DNA of 64,000 bases from Cladorhizidae sp. MBARI D1340-BT2 (Eukaryota; Porifera; Demospongiae; Poecilosclerida; Cladorhizidae), in the NCBI GenBank assembly GCA_028752905.1, contig JAQNBH010000010.1, forward strand, positions 17,401,922 through 17,465,921. The letters run 5' to 3'. A model generated the notes under the pieces. It was given only the letters and a program-made list of their open reading frames with translations. It was not told the origin of the DNA and made no database searches. Positions 22,683-35,393 of this stretch are shown piece after piece. Every line of letters begins with the position of its first letter. Position 1 is the first letter of the stretch. The translations under genes were made by a program, and so were the position numbers.

Positions 22683-22884
22683 TAGAGAATACAGAGCTAA
22701 CCTAACTAACTACAGACTCATATATATGTATCCCAATGCTATGTATGGACCTTACCTACTTAACGACCCCTTACCTTGCGCATGCTTCCTATACATCCTT
22801 CACTTGTGCATGCATTGCTTTATGATGATAATGATTCTATATCCAGTTACATCTATGGGCAAATGCACAGTGTGTTATCCTCGA
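22683..22884 (+). repeat. 5' LTR of Gypsy element
   Basis: 202 bp, beginning TAGAGAATACAG and ending TTATCCTCGA. It differs from the 3' LTR at two positions (GAGCTA/GAACTA and ATTGC/ATTAC). The ends lack canonical TG...CA. The boundary is set by the 3' LTR and the ATCAT duplication. Confidence 0.95.
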
Positions 22885-22900
22885 TGCATGCACAAGTGAA
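22885..22900 (+). promoter_or_regulatory. Candidate self-priming primer-binding site
   Basis: TGCATGCACAAGTGAA starts at the first base after the 5' LTR, exactly where a primer-binding site belongs. It is the perfect 16-nt reverse complement of 22,799-22,814 within the LTR. I see no tRNA-like TGG start. This is the arrangement known from Tf1-type elements, which prime with the 5' end of their own RNA. Confidence 0.7.
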
Positions 22901-23004
22901 TTTGAATAGTCCTTTGAGTAGTCTCTATTAGCCACCTCTACTATTTGGCAGCAAGTCGAAATTGAGCAAAAGAGTGAATTCTATTTGCAGCCCACCCACC
23001 CATC

Positions 23005-26000
23005 ATGGCTATTAAATGCCCATTCTACGGCTGCGAATGGGTGATCCCAGAGGGCACAAGCCCCATCCTAGCACCAGTGCTCCTCACGACCCACGCATTA
23101 AACCACCGTGCCACCCCCAGAGCAAAACCAGTCGCGGTCAGACGCCCTGAACTAACATCTGGAGGGACCACTGAGGCATGGACTTATTTCCTTCAAAGGT
23201 GGAGATCATATGTCACATCAGTTCACATTGAGGGCCAGGACCTGGCAATACAACTCCTGGAATGCTGTGACGCGAAGCTTCGGCGTGACGTCACACGAAA
23301 CGCGATCGGTCCCCTACCCATCGAAGGGATGACTGAGGAAGACCTATTGGCAGCGATCAAATCCCTAGCCGTGACAGCCGAGAACACTAAGGTGGCCCGC
23401 GTCACCCTATCGAGGATGACCCAAGATCGCTCAGAACCCATCAGGGCATTCGCGGCACGCCTCCGGGGACAAGCCGAGGTCTGCCGCTTCCTCAAGAAGT
23501 GCCCTGATTGCGACGGAGTAGTGAATCAAGGTGAGGAGCGGGTGGCTGACCAGCTATGCATAGGCCTAGCAGATGCTGAGATCCAGGAGGATCTCCTCAA
23601 GCACCCGGACCAGGACATGTGTGTAGAGGACACCATCCGCTTCATCGAAGTGAGGGCCACGGGTAAGAAGTCTGCCATGACCATGACCACCCCCAGTAGC
23701 ACACTCGCCCTGGATGACCACACTGCTGAGGCTGTGACCTCTCAGTACAGGAGGCAACAACGCCCACCCCCTACACAGCCTTCCCCAACCACATCCAGGG
23801 GACGTGGCATCAATCCTACCCGTCCACAGCAGCAAACCAAACCACATCCCACACTGCCCAAAGGCCCATGCACCTACTGCGGCCAACGAGGCCACGGGGA
23901 GCAAGAGCGGACTGCCTACCGTCGCATCCATTGCCCGGCCTTTGGCACCACCTGCACCTCATGCGGCCGTCAACACCACACAGCCTCGGTATGCTGGCAG
24001 CGAATTGAACACGAGTTAGCCCTCACAGAAACAGCTCTAGGAATGTCCGAGGGCACCCTGCAACACCAAACATGGCAGAGGGACACCAGCTCCTGGGTGC
24101 AACAACGCTCCCCATCACAACCCGTGATCCAAATCCTGGTGTCATCCCATGTGGAGGACTTCAGAGCCCACGGCCACACACTGCCCAGAGAGTCCAGACA
24201 CATCTCTACCACAGCACTCGCGGACACCGGCTGCCAAAGCTGCTTGGCAGGCCCGGACCTTATGAAGAACCTCCATATCCTGCCAACCGACCTCATTCCA
24301 GTCAATCTAACGATGAAGTCAGCCAGTGGTAACAACCTCCCCATCCTCGGGGCAGCCCTACTGCGCATCCAGATTCCATCCGGCGCGGAGACGCGCCAGA
24401 TGGTCTACTTCAGCTCGGAGGCATCCCAGATCTACCTCAGCATGGCCACACTGGCCGACTTGGACCTGATCCCAAGGAACTTCCCGTCAGGATCACCCTC
24501 CAACCGATCTACCAGGCACTGCAACAACGCGGCCCAGATCACCCAGGAGACTCAACCGTCCAACATCCCCTTGCCCACCCAGAGGCGACCGGGAGACCAA
24601 CCGCCCCGAACCAGCGACCACTACCCCACGAGCGACCAGACTCGGCGACCATGCTCATGCCCACCTAGAGCACCGCCCCCACCATGCCCCACGGAACTTC
24701 CATACCCTGCCACACCGGACAACAGAGTACGACTGGAGCAACATCTCCTCCAGCTCTACGCCTCCAGCTCCTTCAATATTTGTGAGCACCAGCCTCTCCC
24801 CATGATGGCCGGACCACCACTCTCTTTGAGTATAGACCCTACAGCCGTCCCCAAACCCTGCCACACACCCATCACCGTCCCCATCCACTGGCAGGACGAG
24901 GTGAAGGCAGGACTGGACCGCGATGTTCGACTCGGAGTACTCGAGAAGGTCCCCCTGGGGACCCCGGACACTTGGTGTCACCGCATGGTGATATGCACCA
25001 AGAAGAACGGGTCCCTGAGGCGGACCATCAACTTTCAGGAGTTGAACCGTCACGCCACAAGAGAGACACACCACTGCGCCTCCCCCTTCCACCAGGCACG
25101 AACCGTTCCAGGCAACACCAAGAAAACTATCTTTGACCCCTGGAACGGCTACCATTCAGTTGCCCTCTCGCCAGAAGATCGACACTACACCACCTTTATT
25201 ACCCCCTGGGGCAGATATCGATACTGCTCCGCCCCACAAGGCTACATCGCCTCAGGGGACGCATATACTGCGAGGTATGACGCCATCATCTCACACATCG
25301 GTCGAAAGACCAAATGTATTGATGACGCCCTGCTATAGAGCGACTCAATCGAAGAGGCCTTCCATCAAGCCACTGAATGGCTGGACATCTGCGCCCTCAA
25401 CGGGATCACACTGAACCCGCGCAAGTTCCACTTTGCACAGGACGAGGTGGAATTTGCCAGGTTCACTATTACCCCATCAGAAGTCAGGCCATCAAAGAAG
25501 TACCTCGAGGCTATCACGGGATTCCCGACCCCCAAGAACATCACAGACGTACGCGCATGGTTTGGCTTAGTCAACCAGGTCGCGTACGCCTTCTCCATGG
25601 CACCTACCATGCAGCCATTCCGGGACCTTCTGAAGCCAACAAACAAATTCCTTTGGAATGACCAGATACAACGTGCTTTCGACCTATCCAAGTCCACCAT
25701 CTGCCAGCAGATTGCTGAAGGCGTCACCATCTATGACAAGAGCCGACCCACCTGCCTGGCGACGGACTGGAGTAAGGACGGGATCGGGTACTGGCTATTT
25801 CAAAAACATTGCCAGTGCCCATCCCGCGAAATCCTCTGTTGCCAAGAGGGATGGAAAGTAGTACTGGTCGGCTCGAGATTCACCCACTCCGCCGAGTCCA
25901 GATATGCCCCCATAGAAGGAGAGGCCCTCGCCGTCGCTGACGCCCTAGAAAAAGCACGCCACTTTTTCCTCGGGTGCAGTGACCTCCAGATTGCAGTGGA

Positions 26001-27930
26001 CCACAAGCCACTGCTCAAAATCTTCGGAGATCGCTCACTCGAGGACATCCATAACACCCGCCTCCGGAACCTGAAAGAAAAGACACTACCGTACAAGTTC
26101 CGGATGGTCTACATCCCGGGGATCCGAAACCATACCAGTGATGCTCTGTCCCGCCACCCTTCAGGCAACCGCTCACCAGCCAAGCTGCACCTCCAGGATG
26201 ACCACCACTCCGAGAAATCCCTGGTGGACCCATCAGCCATCCCAACATGCCACATCTCATCCTTACCAGTGAACGCCGATGGACTGGCCACCGCCATGTG
26301 CGCCGCCATCCACGACATCCCTATTACCTGGGAAACCCTCCAGATTGCCACAGCATCCGACCCAGCACTCCAACAGCTGACGGATGTCATTGAAGATGGA
26401 CCACCCGAAGCGAGACACCACCTACCCGCACTGATCCGGGACTACTTCCCCATCATAGACAACCTCTCCACAGTAGACGGCGTCGTATGCAATGGGGAAC
26501 GGATTGTAATTCCCCTGGCCCTCCATCAAAGATGCCTCAATGCTCTCCACGCTGCCCACCAAGGCACAAGCAGCATGAACGCCAGAGCTCAGACCTCCCT
26601 ATATTGGCCCGGCATGTCCAAGGACATCACAGCAACACGGCAACAATGCGCCACATGCAATGGGAATGCCCCTTCCCAACCAGCCATGCCATCAACGACA
26701 CCAGCCGACCCGGAGTACCCATTCCAGCACTTGTGCGCGGATTACTTCCATCACGAAGGGTTCGCGTATCTCGTGCTGGTGGACCGATACTCCAACTGGC
26801 CGGTCGTCACAAGAGCCACCAATGGAGCAGACGGCCTATGTCAAGTACTACGCGACACATTCTCCACTTATGGCATTCCAGAGACACTCACATCAGACGG
26901 CGGCCCGGAATTTGCATCCCACACCACCAGGGACTTCCTTGCAGCCTGGAGCGTCCTGCATCGCATATCTTCAGCATACAACCCGCACGCTAACTGCCGG
27001 GCAGAAACAGCCATGAAGACTACCAAAAGACTGATCGCCGGTAACACAGACCCAGGCGGCTCACTATCCGACAGTTTCCACATCGCATTGCTCCAATATC
27101 GGAACGGGCCAAGTGCCGACACCAACATGTCCCCGGCACAATGCCTGTTCGGGCGGGCCACCAGAGACCTCCTCCCTGGACTCCCTGCATCATACCTCCC
27201 ACATCAGGACTGGACGACACGGCTCGACCTACGACAACGTGCGCTGTCCAGACGCCAGGTCACCAGCCGTGCCAGATCGGATGAACACTCCCAAGGCCTG
27301 TCCCCACTCCGTTGCGGTGACACAGTCATGATTCAAAATCAGACTGGACGTCACCCAACGAAGTGGGACAAGTCTGGCACGGTCGTGGAAGTACTGCAGT
27401 ATCACCAATATGCAGTACGGACCGACGGCTCTGGGAGGCTCACAACTCGAAACCGACGATACCTTCGGAAATTCGACCCCTTAACCACCTCAGCCAACCC
27501 GCACACTATCATACCCCAACCATCACCTGTGCCGGCCAAGGCAACACCTACACCCGACCGCCCAGCTATCCCCCCTCAGCCCTCATCCGCCCCGGTGGCA
27601 AGGACTACGCAACCGCCTCCAAACAGCGCGACCACTCCAACCCCTGCCAACCCAAACCTTCAGGCTCAACCGGCAGTACATCCTCACACGCCACCGGCCA
27701 CCATAAGCCAACCAACCCAGAACCCACCGGCGTCGCCCCCCCTGCCAACATCGGATAACCCAACAGGACCAAGCTATGCTTCGGTGGCCAAAACACCTGT
27801 AAGACCTGCCCCCATGCTGCAGCGCCACCTGACCCCCCTGCCCACACCTCCTCGGAAAGCCACGCCCACACCGAAGTCACCCAGAAGAAGCAAGAGAGGC
27901 CCAAAGCCCGTAGACCGTCTGGGTTACTAA
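23005..27930 (+). pseudogene. Gypsy Gag-Pol polyprotein, one in-frame stop
   Basis: One frame of about 1,640 codons. Gag occupies about residues 1-290, followed by a Cys-rich zinc region with a CX2CX4HX4C knuckle (CTSCGRQHHTASVC), then protease (ADTGCQS, about residue 405). The reverse transcriptase has KKNGSLRRTINFQELN and a catalytic CIDD box in place of the usual YxDD. A TAG at 25,336-25,338, just after CIDDALL, cuts the frame. Downstream in the same frame are RNase H (ATDWSKDG, EGEAL, VDHKPLL), the integrase zinc finger (ending CATC), the integrase core (ADYF, SDGGPEF, E 36 residues on) and a Pro-rich tail ending at 27,930. Relatives of this clade, as I recall them, carry Trp at the stop, so a single substitution is likely; stop readthrough is the alternative. 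Confidence 0.9.
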
Positions 27931-27961
27931 TCACTCCTCAGCAGAAACCGAGCCTCTGCTT

Positions 27962-27970
27962 GGGGGGAGA
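27962..27970 (+). promoter_or_regulatory. Polypurine tract
   Basis: GGGGGGAGA lies directly before the 3' LTR, the standard position for the plus-strand primer of LTR retrotransposons. Confidence 0.85.
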
Positions 27971-28172
27971 TAGAGAATACAGAACTAACCTAACTAACTA
28001 CAGACTCATATATATGTATCCCAATGCTATGTATGGACCTTACCTACTTAACGACCCCTTACCTTGCGCATGCTTCCTATACATCCTTCACTTGTGCATG
28101 CATTACTTTATGATGATAATGATTCTATATCCAGTTACATCTATGGGCAAATGCACAGTGTGTTATCCTCGA
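27971..28172 (+). repeat. 3' LTR of Gypsy element
   Basis: 202 bp, nearly identical to the 5' LTR, followed directly by the second ATCAT target copy and 5S spacer. Confidence 0.95.
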
Positions 28173-28829
28173 ATCATAAGTTTGGCTTTGTCACAGATCT
28201 TAAAAGACTCGGTGAAGCTCCAACTCTTCCTTTTTCTTTTCCATTTTTAAATCAGGTTTTTTTTTATAGCTATCAAAGCTGACCTCACTTTCAGATATCC
28301 TGTCCTTCAAAGTGGACTAGAAGTGGAGTATGACACAAGGCTGAAATCAACTCCAGTGGAGGCATTTGTTAACCAATCTTTTACCCCGAATAAAAACTCG
28401 TTCAATTAAGAACACACAAGAGAAGGCATGTTCGAAAGTACAAGCTGCACTATTTAATTTCAGCCCAACTTTATTCCCTCCATGCGTAAAAGAACTAAAC
28501 ATCGATAGGCTTGTTCCAATCCACAGTGGTGCTCATTTTTCCCTTCATGTTTTCCTCCAAGTTCTATATATCACCAAGTGGTGGAAGAAGGTAGTCGAAG
28601 CAGCATGGGTCGATTTTTAAAATACGATATATCTAATTTTCCCCTCCAAGTTTAATGGCAAACAAAATCTTGGCACATGCTGTTGTTTTTCCCTGATCCA
28701 ACTGTTCAGCCAAGTGCAAATGCCAAATGTCTGACTGAATTCATGGTTCTACGCTTGCCGAGTAGAATTACTATTGCACAAAGTAAGAGGTGAAAAAGAA
28801 GAAGAAAAAAAAAAGAGAGGCCAGCAAAA

Positions 28830-28948
28830 AGCCTACAACACCTGCTGTTCCCAGGCGGTCACCCATCCAAGTACTGGGCAGGCCCAATGCTGCTTAACTT
28901 CGGTGATCGGACGAGAACCGGTGTTCTCAACGTGGTATGGTCGTAGGC
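28830..28948 (-). rRNA. 5S ribosomal RNA, one substitution
   Basis: 119 nt with one visible change from the array consensus (GGCCCAATGC for GGCCCAACGC on the plus strand). The upstream spacer is cut short by a deletion near 29,035. Confidence 0.9.
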
Positions 28949-29799
28949 ATCCAGACACCACATTTCATCACTTATAAAATGCATTTTCTCTTCAAGCTAT
29001 GTTTTCTCACCGCTGCGTTAAAACTCTTCTAGAACGTGACGATCCTTACCCCTTCTAGACCAGACATAATTATTTCTGTTTGCAGGAAACAAAAATGAGC
29101 AAAAAGTCCACGAAATATCAACCCTATAGTAACCATTCACACTAAGGATACTATCACTGATCAAAACCAGCCCTCGTTGTTTTTAGAGACACAATCTTCA
29201 GGCATCCCCTGCAAACATGATGATGCTGTACCCAATTTTCACTATATAGAACTCCATCAGATGACACATCAGCTTGGTATTAGTCGAAGCAGAGAGTACA
29301 TTCAATACTTGAACTTGTGATATACATAACATCATAAGTTTGGCTTTGTCACAGATCTTAAAAGACTCGGTGAAGCTCCAACTCTTCCTTTTTCTTTTCC
29401 ATTTTTAAATCAGGTTTTTTTTTATAGCTATCAAAGCTGACCTCACTTTCAGATATCCTGTCCTTCAAAGTGGACTAGAAGTGGAGTATGACACAAGGCT
29501 GAAATCAACTCCAGTGGAGGCATTTGTTAACCAATCTTTTTCACCAAGTGTTGGAAGAAGGTACTCGAAGCAGCATGGGTCGATTTTTAAAATACGATAT
29601 ATCTAATTTTCCCCTCCAAGTTCAATGGCAAACAAAATCTTGGCACATGCTGTTGTTTTTCCCTGATCCAACTGTTCAGCCAAGTGCAAATGCCAAATGT
29701 CTGACTGAATTCATGGTTCTACGCTTGCCGAGTAGAATTACTATTGCACAAAGTAAGAGGTGAAAAAGAAGAAGAAAAAAAAGAGAGAGGCCAGCAAAA

Positions 29800-29918
29800 A
29801 GCCTACAACACCTGCTGTTCCCAGGCAGTCACCCATCCAAGTACTGGGCAGGCCCAACGCTGCTTAACTTCGGTGATCGGACGAGAACCGGTGTTCTCAA
29901 CGTGGTATGGTCGTAGGC
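29800..29918 (-). rRNA. 5S ribosomal RNA, one substitution
   Basis: 119 nt with one change in the box C region (CCAGGCAGTCACC for CCAGGCGGTCACC on the plus strand), which may weaken TFIIIA binding. It belongs to a unit with a shortened spacer. Confidence 0.9.
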
Positions 29919-31020
29919 ATCCAGACACCACATTTCATCACTTATAAAATGCATTTTCTCTTCAGGCTATGTTTTCTCACCGCTGCGTTAAAACTCTTCT
30001 AGAAGAGACAGATTTCCGGCTTGTTCCAATTCAACAGCGGTTACTAATGTTTTGTGCACTCTATTTTTTTCATCTTCTTTTCCCCAAGTTCTTATGTCAT
30101 TCGCAAGGTCCTAGTATCAATTAAGAGTCAGCCAATTTCTCCTGGACCGTAGATCAGCTTTCGTTAGGACTACTAACTTCTAAGGTCCTGGAAGTTCACT
30201 TCGCAGTGACGGTCTAAACGTGACGATCCTTAGCCCTTCTAGACCAGACATAATTATTTCTGTTTGCAGGAAACAAAAATGAGCAAAAAGTCCACGAAAT
30301 ATCAACCCTATAGTAACCATTCACACTAAGGATACTATCACTGATCAAAACCAGCCCTCGTTGTTTTTAGAGACACAATCTTCAGGCATCCCCTGCAAAC
30401 ATGATGATGCTGTACCCAATTTTCACTATATAGAACTCCATCAGATGACACATCAGCTTGGTATTAGTCGAAGCAGAGAGTGCATTCAATACTTGAACTT
30501 GTGATATACATAACATCATAAGTTTGGCTTTGTCACAGATCTTAAAAGACTCTGTGAAGCTCCAACTCTTCCTTTTTCTTTTCCATTTTTAAATCAGGTT
30601 TTTTTTATAGCTATCAAAGCTGACCTCACTTTCAGATATCCTGTCCTTCAAAGTGGACTAGAAGTGGAGTATGACACAAGGCTGAAATCAACTCCAGTGG
30701 AGGCATTTGTTAACCAATCTTTTACCCCGAATAAAAACTCGTTCAATTAAGAACACACAAGAGAAGGCATGTTCGAAAGTACAAGCTGCACTATTTCATT
30801 TCAGCCCAACTTTATTCCCTCCATGCGTAAAAGAACTAAACATCGATAGGCTTGTTCCAATCCACAGTGGTGCTCATTTTTCCCTTCATGTTTTCCTCCA
30901 AGTTCTATATATCACCAAGTGGTGGAAGAAGGTAGTCGAAGCAGCATGGGTCGATTTTTTAAATACGATATATCCAATTTTCCCCTCCAAGTTCAATGGC
31001 AAACAAAATCTTGGCACATG

Positions 31021-31112
31021 TGTCATATCGAATTGCGTCCTAGTAGATTTACGTCCTACCCGGACGTTATTATTTAGAAAAAGCGTCCGGGGGACGTATA
31101 TAGATAAAGTAA
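31021..31112. repeat. Ginger copy M terminal inverted repeat (3' side of gene)
   Basis: Starts TGTCATATCGAATTGCGTCC and contains four CGTCC/GGACG words within about 80 bp, including an AAGCGTCCGGGGG block that is matched in the other end. Confidence 0.85.
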
Positions 31113-31189
31113 ATGCACGTGGAAATGCGTCCTACCCTATCGAATAGCGTCCGCCCAGCAAGACTTTCATTTTAAGTGCCAAGAGACTT

Positions 31190-31827
31190 TCATTTGCATC
31201 CATTGATAGCAAATTGAACATCTATTCTCTTCCGTGGTCATCGCTTACTTCTCTCAACTGAAGTAACACACCTTGGACATAATTATACTGACGTACAACC
31301 TTTGTGATGATAAGGATATTATATCCTTCCCTAACCTCTCTCCTGTTGTCCTAACATACCTCTTTCGTTCCTTCTGCTTGTCATTGTATGGAAGTGCTCT
31401 CTGGATACTGTCATCTAACACACAAGAATTGTTCATTGTACTGCAAATTTAGACAGTTTATTCAACACAACCTTGAAACACTCTTCCACTCTTTTCTCCT
31501 CCTCACAGACATGTCCATCAAATTTAGTTAAGTATGTATTATATAAATCTGCTAATTCTTGTTTTACATTTCTAGGTTATAATTTAAAATATGGTTCACA
31601 TTTCTGTAAGTATTACTCCATTCAAGATAACTTTTGTTCCAAAGTCATTAGAGATATTAGATCTGCACAATCATCCTTAGCACTCTCAATGTACCTAATA
31701 GATTCAGTTGTAATTTCCTTGTCCACTTGTACCACCTAATCTCATCTTCATAGTTATGTACACTGTATATACTCATACACCTATCCTGGTGTGATATATA
31801 AATTTAATAATAATAATAATAATAATA
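31190..31827 (+). mobile_element. LINE 3' fragment nested in Ginger copy M
   Basis: A shortened version of the LINE fragment seen in copies L and R, with internal deletions and an (AAT)n tail ending at about 31,827. The retained part encodes the reverse-transcriptase C-terminal tail (SSSQTCPSNLVKYVLYKSAN). Because copy M has its own target duplication, the LINE either moved with Ginger or entered before the copies split. Confidence 0.8.
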
Positions 31828-31926
31828 GACTTTCATTTGCATCCATACAAGTGTAATAATATAATAACTTTGATAGAAAGTTGATCCTCCTGGAGAACAA
31901 GTTTGATAGCAAGTTGCTTCAGGGAG

Positions 31927-34900
31927 CTACTGTAGGGAGCTGCTGCAAGCCTTACACATCCACTGTTCCTCAACAGGTGGTTGAGTTAGGCCTACACACT
32001 TCTGGTGGAACCAATGATTGCAGCCATCGCAACTGATCATGTCCCCATAGTCTTCCGGCATTAAGCATGTGCAATACAGTTCAATCCGCTGGAACGGTAG
32101 TGAATCGCCAATGCCAGAGAGATGTTTGGGCATCCGGGTCACTTTTTTTCGAGGAAAAGGAACTAAACTCTTACTGTGAAAACACCTAATAGACAGAATA
32201 AAATAAGATTGTACAATAATTATATCATGTGATGCATATATAATGGGTCACCAATATATAACTTTTATAATAATAATTTTATTACTTCATCAGGTGAGGA
32301 CGCATTACTTTCTGGTCGAAAATAAAGAAGGATGGATCCTCGCCTAGTGCCAAATGTAGTGCAAATGCAATGGAAAAAATTCCACAGTCAGTGGAGCCCA
32401 CTTGCTGTTGCACATCGGCCATAATGACAATCATCTCAGGATCTTCATCGTCGTTACCGGTGTCTACCAAGGGACGGTATATTTGGGCAATTTGGTGACT
32501 CAATGAAGAGCTAAGATGGCCAGTCATATGGCTGTCATATATCCTGACTTGATCTCCCTTCGATGGTGTAACACACCAGTGGTTTCCATCCACATTATGT
32601 ATCTGTATGGATTCTTGGTTTTGTGGGACAAATCCATAATTCTGTGAAAAAAAGACAATTTTGCAAACCACCCAGGGATGGAAATTGCTCTTTGAGGATT
32701 CTTTGTGCAAGGTTCACATGTTCATCAGTGAGCTGTTTCCCTCTCTTGAGGTCTTCCCTAATGCTTTTAGGGTCTTGCTTCTTTTCCTGGGCTGGGTGAA
32801 GTGGCAGTCTCCTGACCTCGCATGCTTCTGTGATGGCAGTTTGTTCCTCAATCCCTTTACCAATTCTATGAAGGAAAATTGTCATGTAATGGCATTCAGA
32901 CTTTTTTTGTGTAGTTGGCATACTGCTTACCACTTCTCTTCAGAGGTCCTTTTAAAGGGACACTCTCTGCCACAGGAGTTTCCATCTGCCTTCCATTGGA
33001 ATGCTCCTCTGGAGGCTGCTGGATATGCCTCTCCACCACATTCCCATCACTCTTGCTAATCAGAGTAGTTTGCACTAGATCACCTACATGTAATGATAAT
33101 ATGATATTGCAGCAGTTTCTATTGTACAGAGACAGCTTTGTATTGGTTGCATAAAATATTCAACTCACTCTCCTTAGGGTCTTCTGGATGGTGCTGGTCT
33201 TCTACATGCTTCTCTACAAAACCTGACTCCCTTCTCTGCTCCTCAGATGATGCTTGATGGCCTGGACACTTCAACAAAACAAAAGTACATTGCAATGGCT
33301 TTCCAGTGCCTTGCATGGCAGTTATTGTACATTTCATCTATTTTTTAATTTAAATTCTTTTTTGAAAGTGCATGATACAAACAAATAACTTTCATTTCAT
33401 TCTATATAATTTCTATAGCTAATATATGTATATAGCCATTAACCTGTGCAGTTTTCTTCTTGTAAACTTTGAGCCTGTTTACATTAATTTTCTTCTTCAA
33501 AATTGTCCCCTTCAATGTTTGGACTTCATAAACACCTTTACCAACATGCCGGTTGACAACATATGGGCCGAGCCACTTATTGAAGAACTTTCCACCTTTC
33601 CTCTCTTTTTGTGCTGTGTTTTCAACAAGGACATGGACACCTTCATTCATCACAGCAGGTGAATGCTTGAGATCGTAGTACTCCTTCTGCTTCTTTTGAG
33701 CCTGAGAAATGTTGGAAGTGGCTTTAGAAACAATCTCCTTCTGTATTTCAAATAGGGCTTCCATTGTGTCTTCAATATTTTCCTCAGAAAGTTCTAGATC
33801 GAGTTCTTCTTGTGGACAGAGTTCTACATCAATGGGTAGACGAGGATGACGGCAAAACATCATGTAAAAAGGAGAACATTTGGTAGAGCTCTGTCGGGTG
33901 ACTCTATAGCTGAATAATATAGGGTCTAAAAGCATATCCCAGTTAGTTTGATCTTCATCAATCCTAGCAACCAGAGAATGGGATAAAGTCTGGTTAAATC
34001 GCTCGGTAAGCCCATTTGTTTGTGGATGATAAGCTGATGTCACCCTGTGCTGTGTTTGTGTTTTTGCAAAGAGATGCTCAGAAAGTTGATTGACAAACTC
34101 ACGACCCTGGTCTGAGATGATTATGTTGGGACAGCCAAAGCGACAGATCAACTGCACACATATATAATATGAAAATAATAATTATTGATTATTTCATATA
34201 TCATAATGCCCTTTGTAGCTATTGTTAAGCCATTTCTTACCTTGTAAATAAAGTTAGCCACACCAGCAGCCTCTTTTGATGGAAGAGGGGTAGCTTCTGC
34301 CCACTTTGTGTAATAGTCTGTTACAGTTAAAATGTACTTATTTCCAGATGGAGTCTCAGTTAATGGTCCTATGAGATCTATTCCAAGCTGATGCCAAACC
34401 TGAATATAGTATGAGTACAAATTAATTCTATAATGCCAATGTTACCATTTGTATAGCAATTATTACGTGATTAAAAGCATTTGCTGTCCAACTTCCTTAC
34501 AAGGATGGACAGTATCAAGATGCTCATGTGATACAAGTGTACGAGATCTTACAACTCAATCAAAAGACAGATTCAAAGTCTATCCATCATAACACCACCC
34601 AACAGATATAGCCAATCAGAACACACACACACACGAATGATTACATGAATACAGTAAAATGACCTTAAAAGGAAATGCACAAGGGTGTTAATCAAAGTGT
34701 TAATGACTGCAAGTAATTCAAGTTGGGAGGTTATAATGAGATAATTTATATAAGTCTGAAGGTGTAGCATTGCCTTTTAGCAGCTGCTTAAATATTACTA
34801 TGGTACCAAACACAAAAGCTAGTTGCTTGAACATTTAGAATTACAAGTTGTTACATGATGCAGCTGCAAACAAATGCAACTGCAGTTCTATTTCATAGTG

Positions 34901-35345
34901 ATATTTTTGGTACACAAAATTACCTTAGAAACAACAGGAATTGGATGCAGAGTTCCAGAACACTTTTTCAGTTTTGGTTTGCTACGCTGACAGCGATCAC
35001 AGTGCCCAATGTAATACTCGACATCAATGTACATTCCAGGCCAATAGTACTTCAGTGTGAGTGCACTAAGAACTCGAGTGATTCCTGTAATGCATCAATA
35101 TCTATCATGGCATTGAGAAAACTACATTCGAATAAGTTGTACAGTACTTCAGTTATAATACCACACAAATGATGCTAGCAGTCAATAGTTTTTAAACTGG
35201 CTTTGGTGTCGGCTGGGGCCAAAGCAGTTAGACAAAACCTCAATTTCAAAACCTCAATTTCTACCATCATTTAAAATTAATCCAAAGGTTCTTAACTGCA
35301 GTATCTAATACAGTGAAGCAGACATCGCTACTGCTAGTTGCCCTG

Positions 35346-35393
<48 letters not shown>

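Larger units (their letters stand above)
22683..28172 (+). mobile_element. Gypsy (Ty3-type) LTR retrotransposon, nearly complete
   Basis: It has two 202-bp LTRs with only two visible differences, so the insertion is young. It is flanked by the 5-bp duplication ATCAT (22,678-22,682 and 28,173-28,177) in 5S spacer that reads AACATCATAAGTT when empty. A purine tract (GGGGGGAGA) immediately precedes the 3' LTR. Gag, protease, reverse transcriptase, RNase H and integrase are in one frame broken by one TAG. Confidence 0.95.

Noticed and set aside
24655..25155. Long open frames on the minus strand inside the Gypsy element
   Set aside because: They are shadows of the GC-rich gag-pol coding sequence.
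32661..33154. Plus-strand frames of 132 and 79 codons opposite the Ginger Ulp1 and linker exons
   Set aside because: They are complements of coding exons and recur only because the element recurs.
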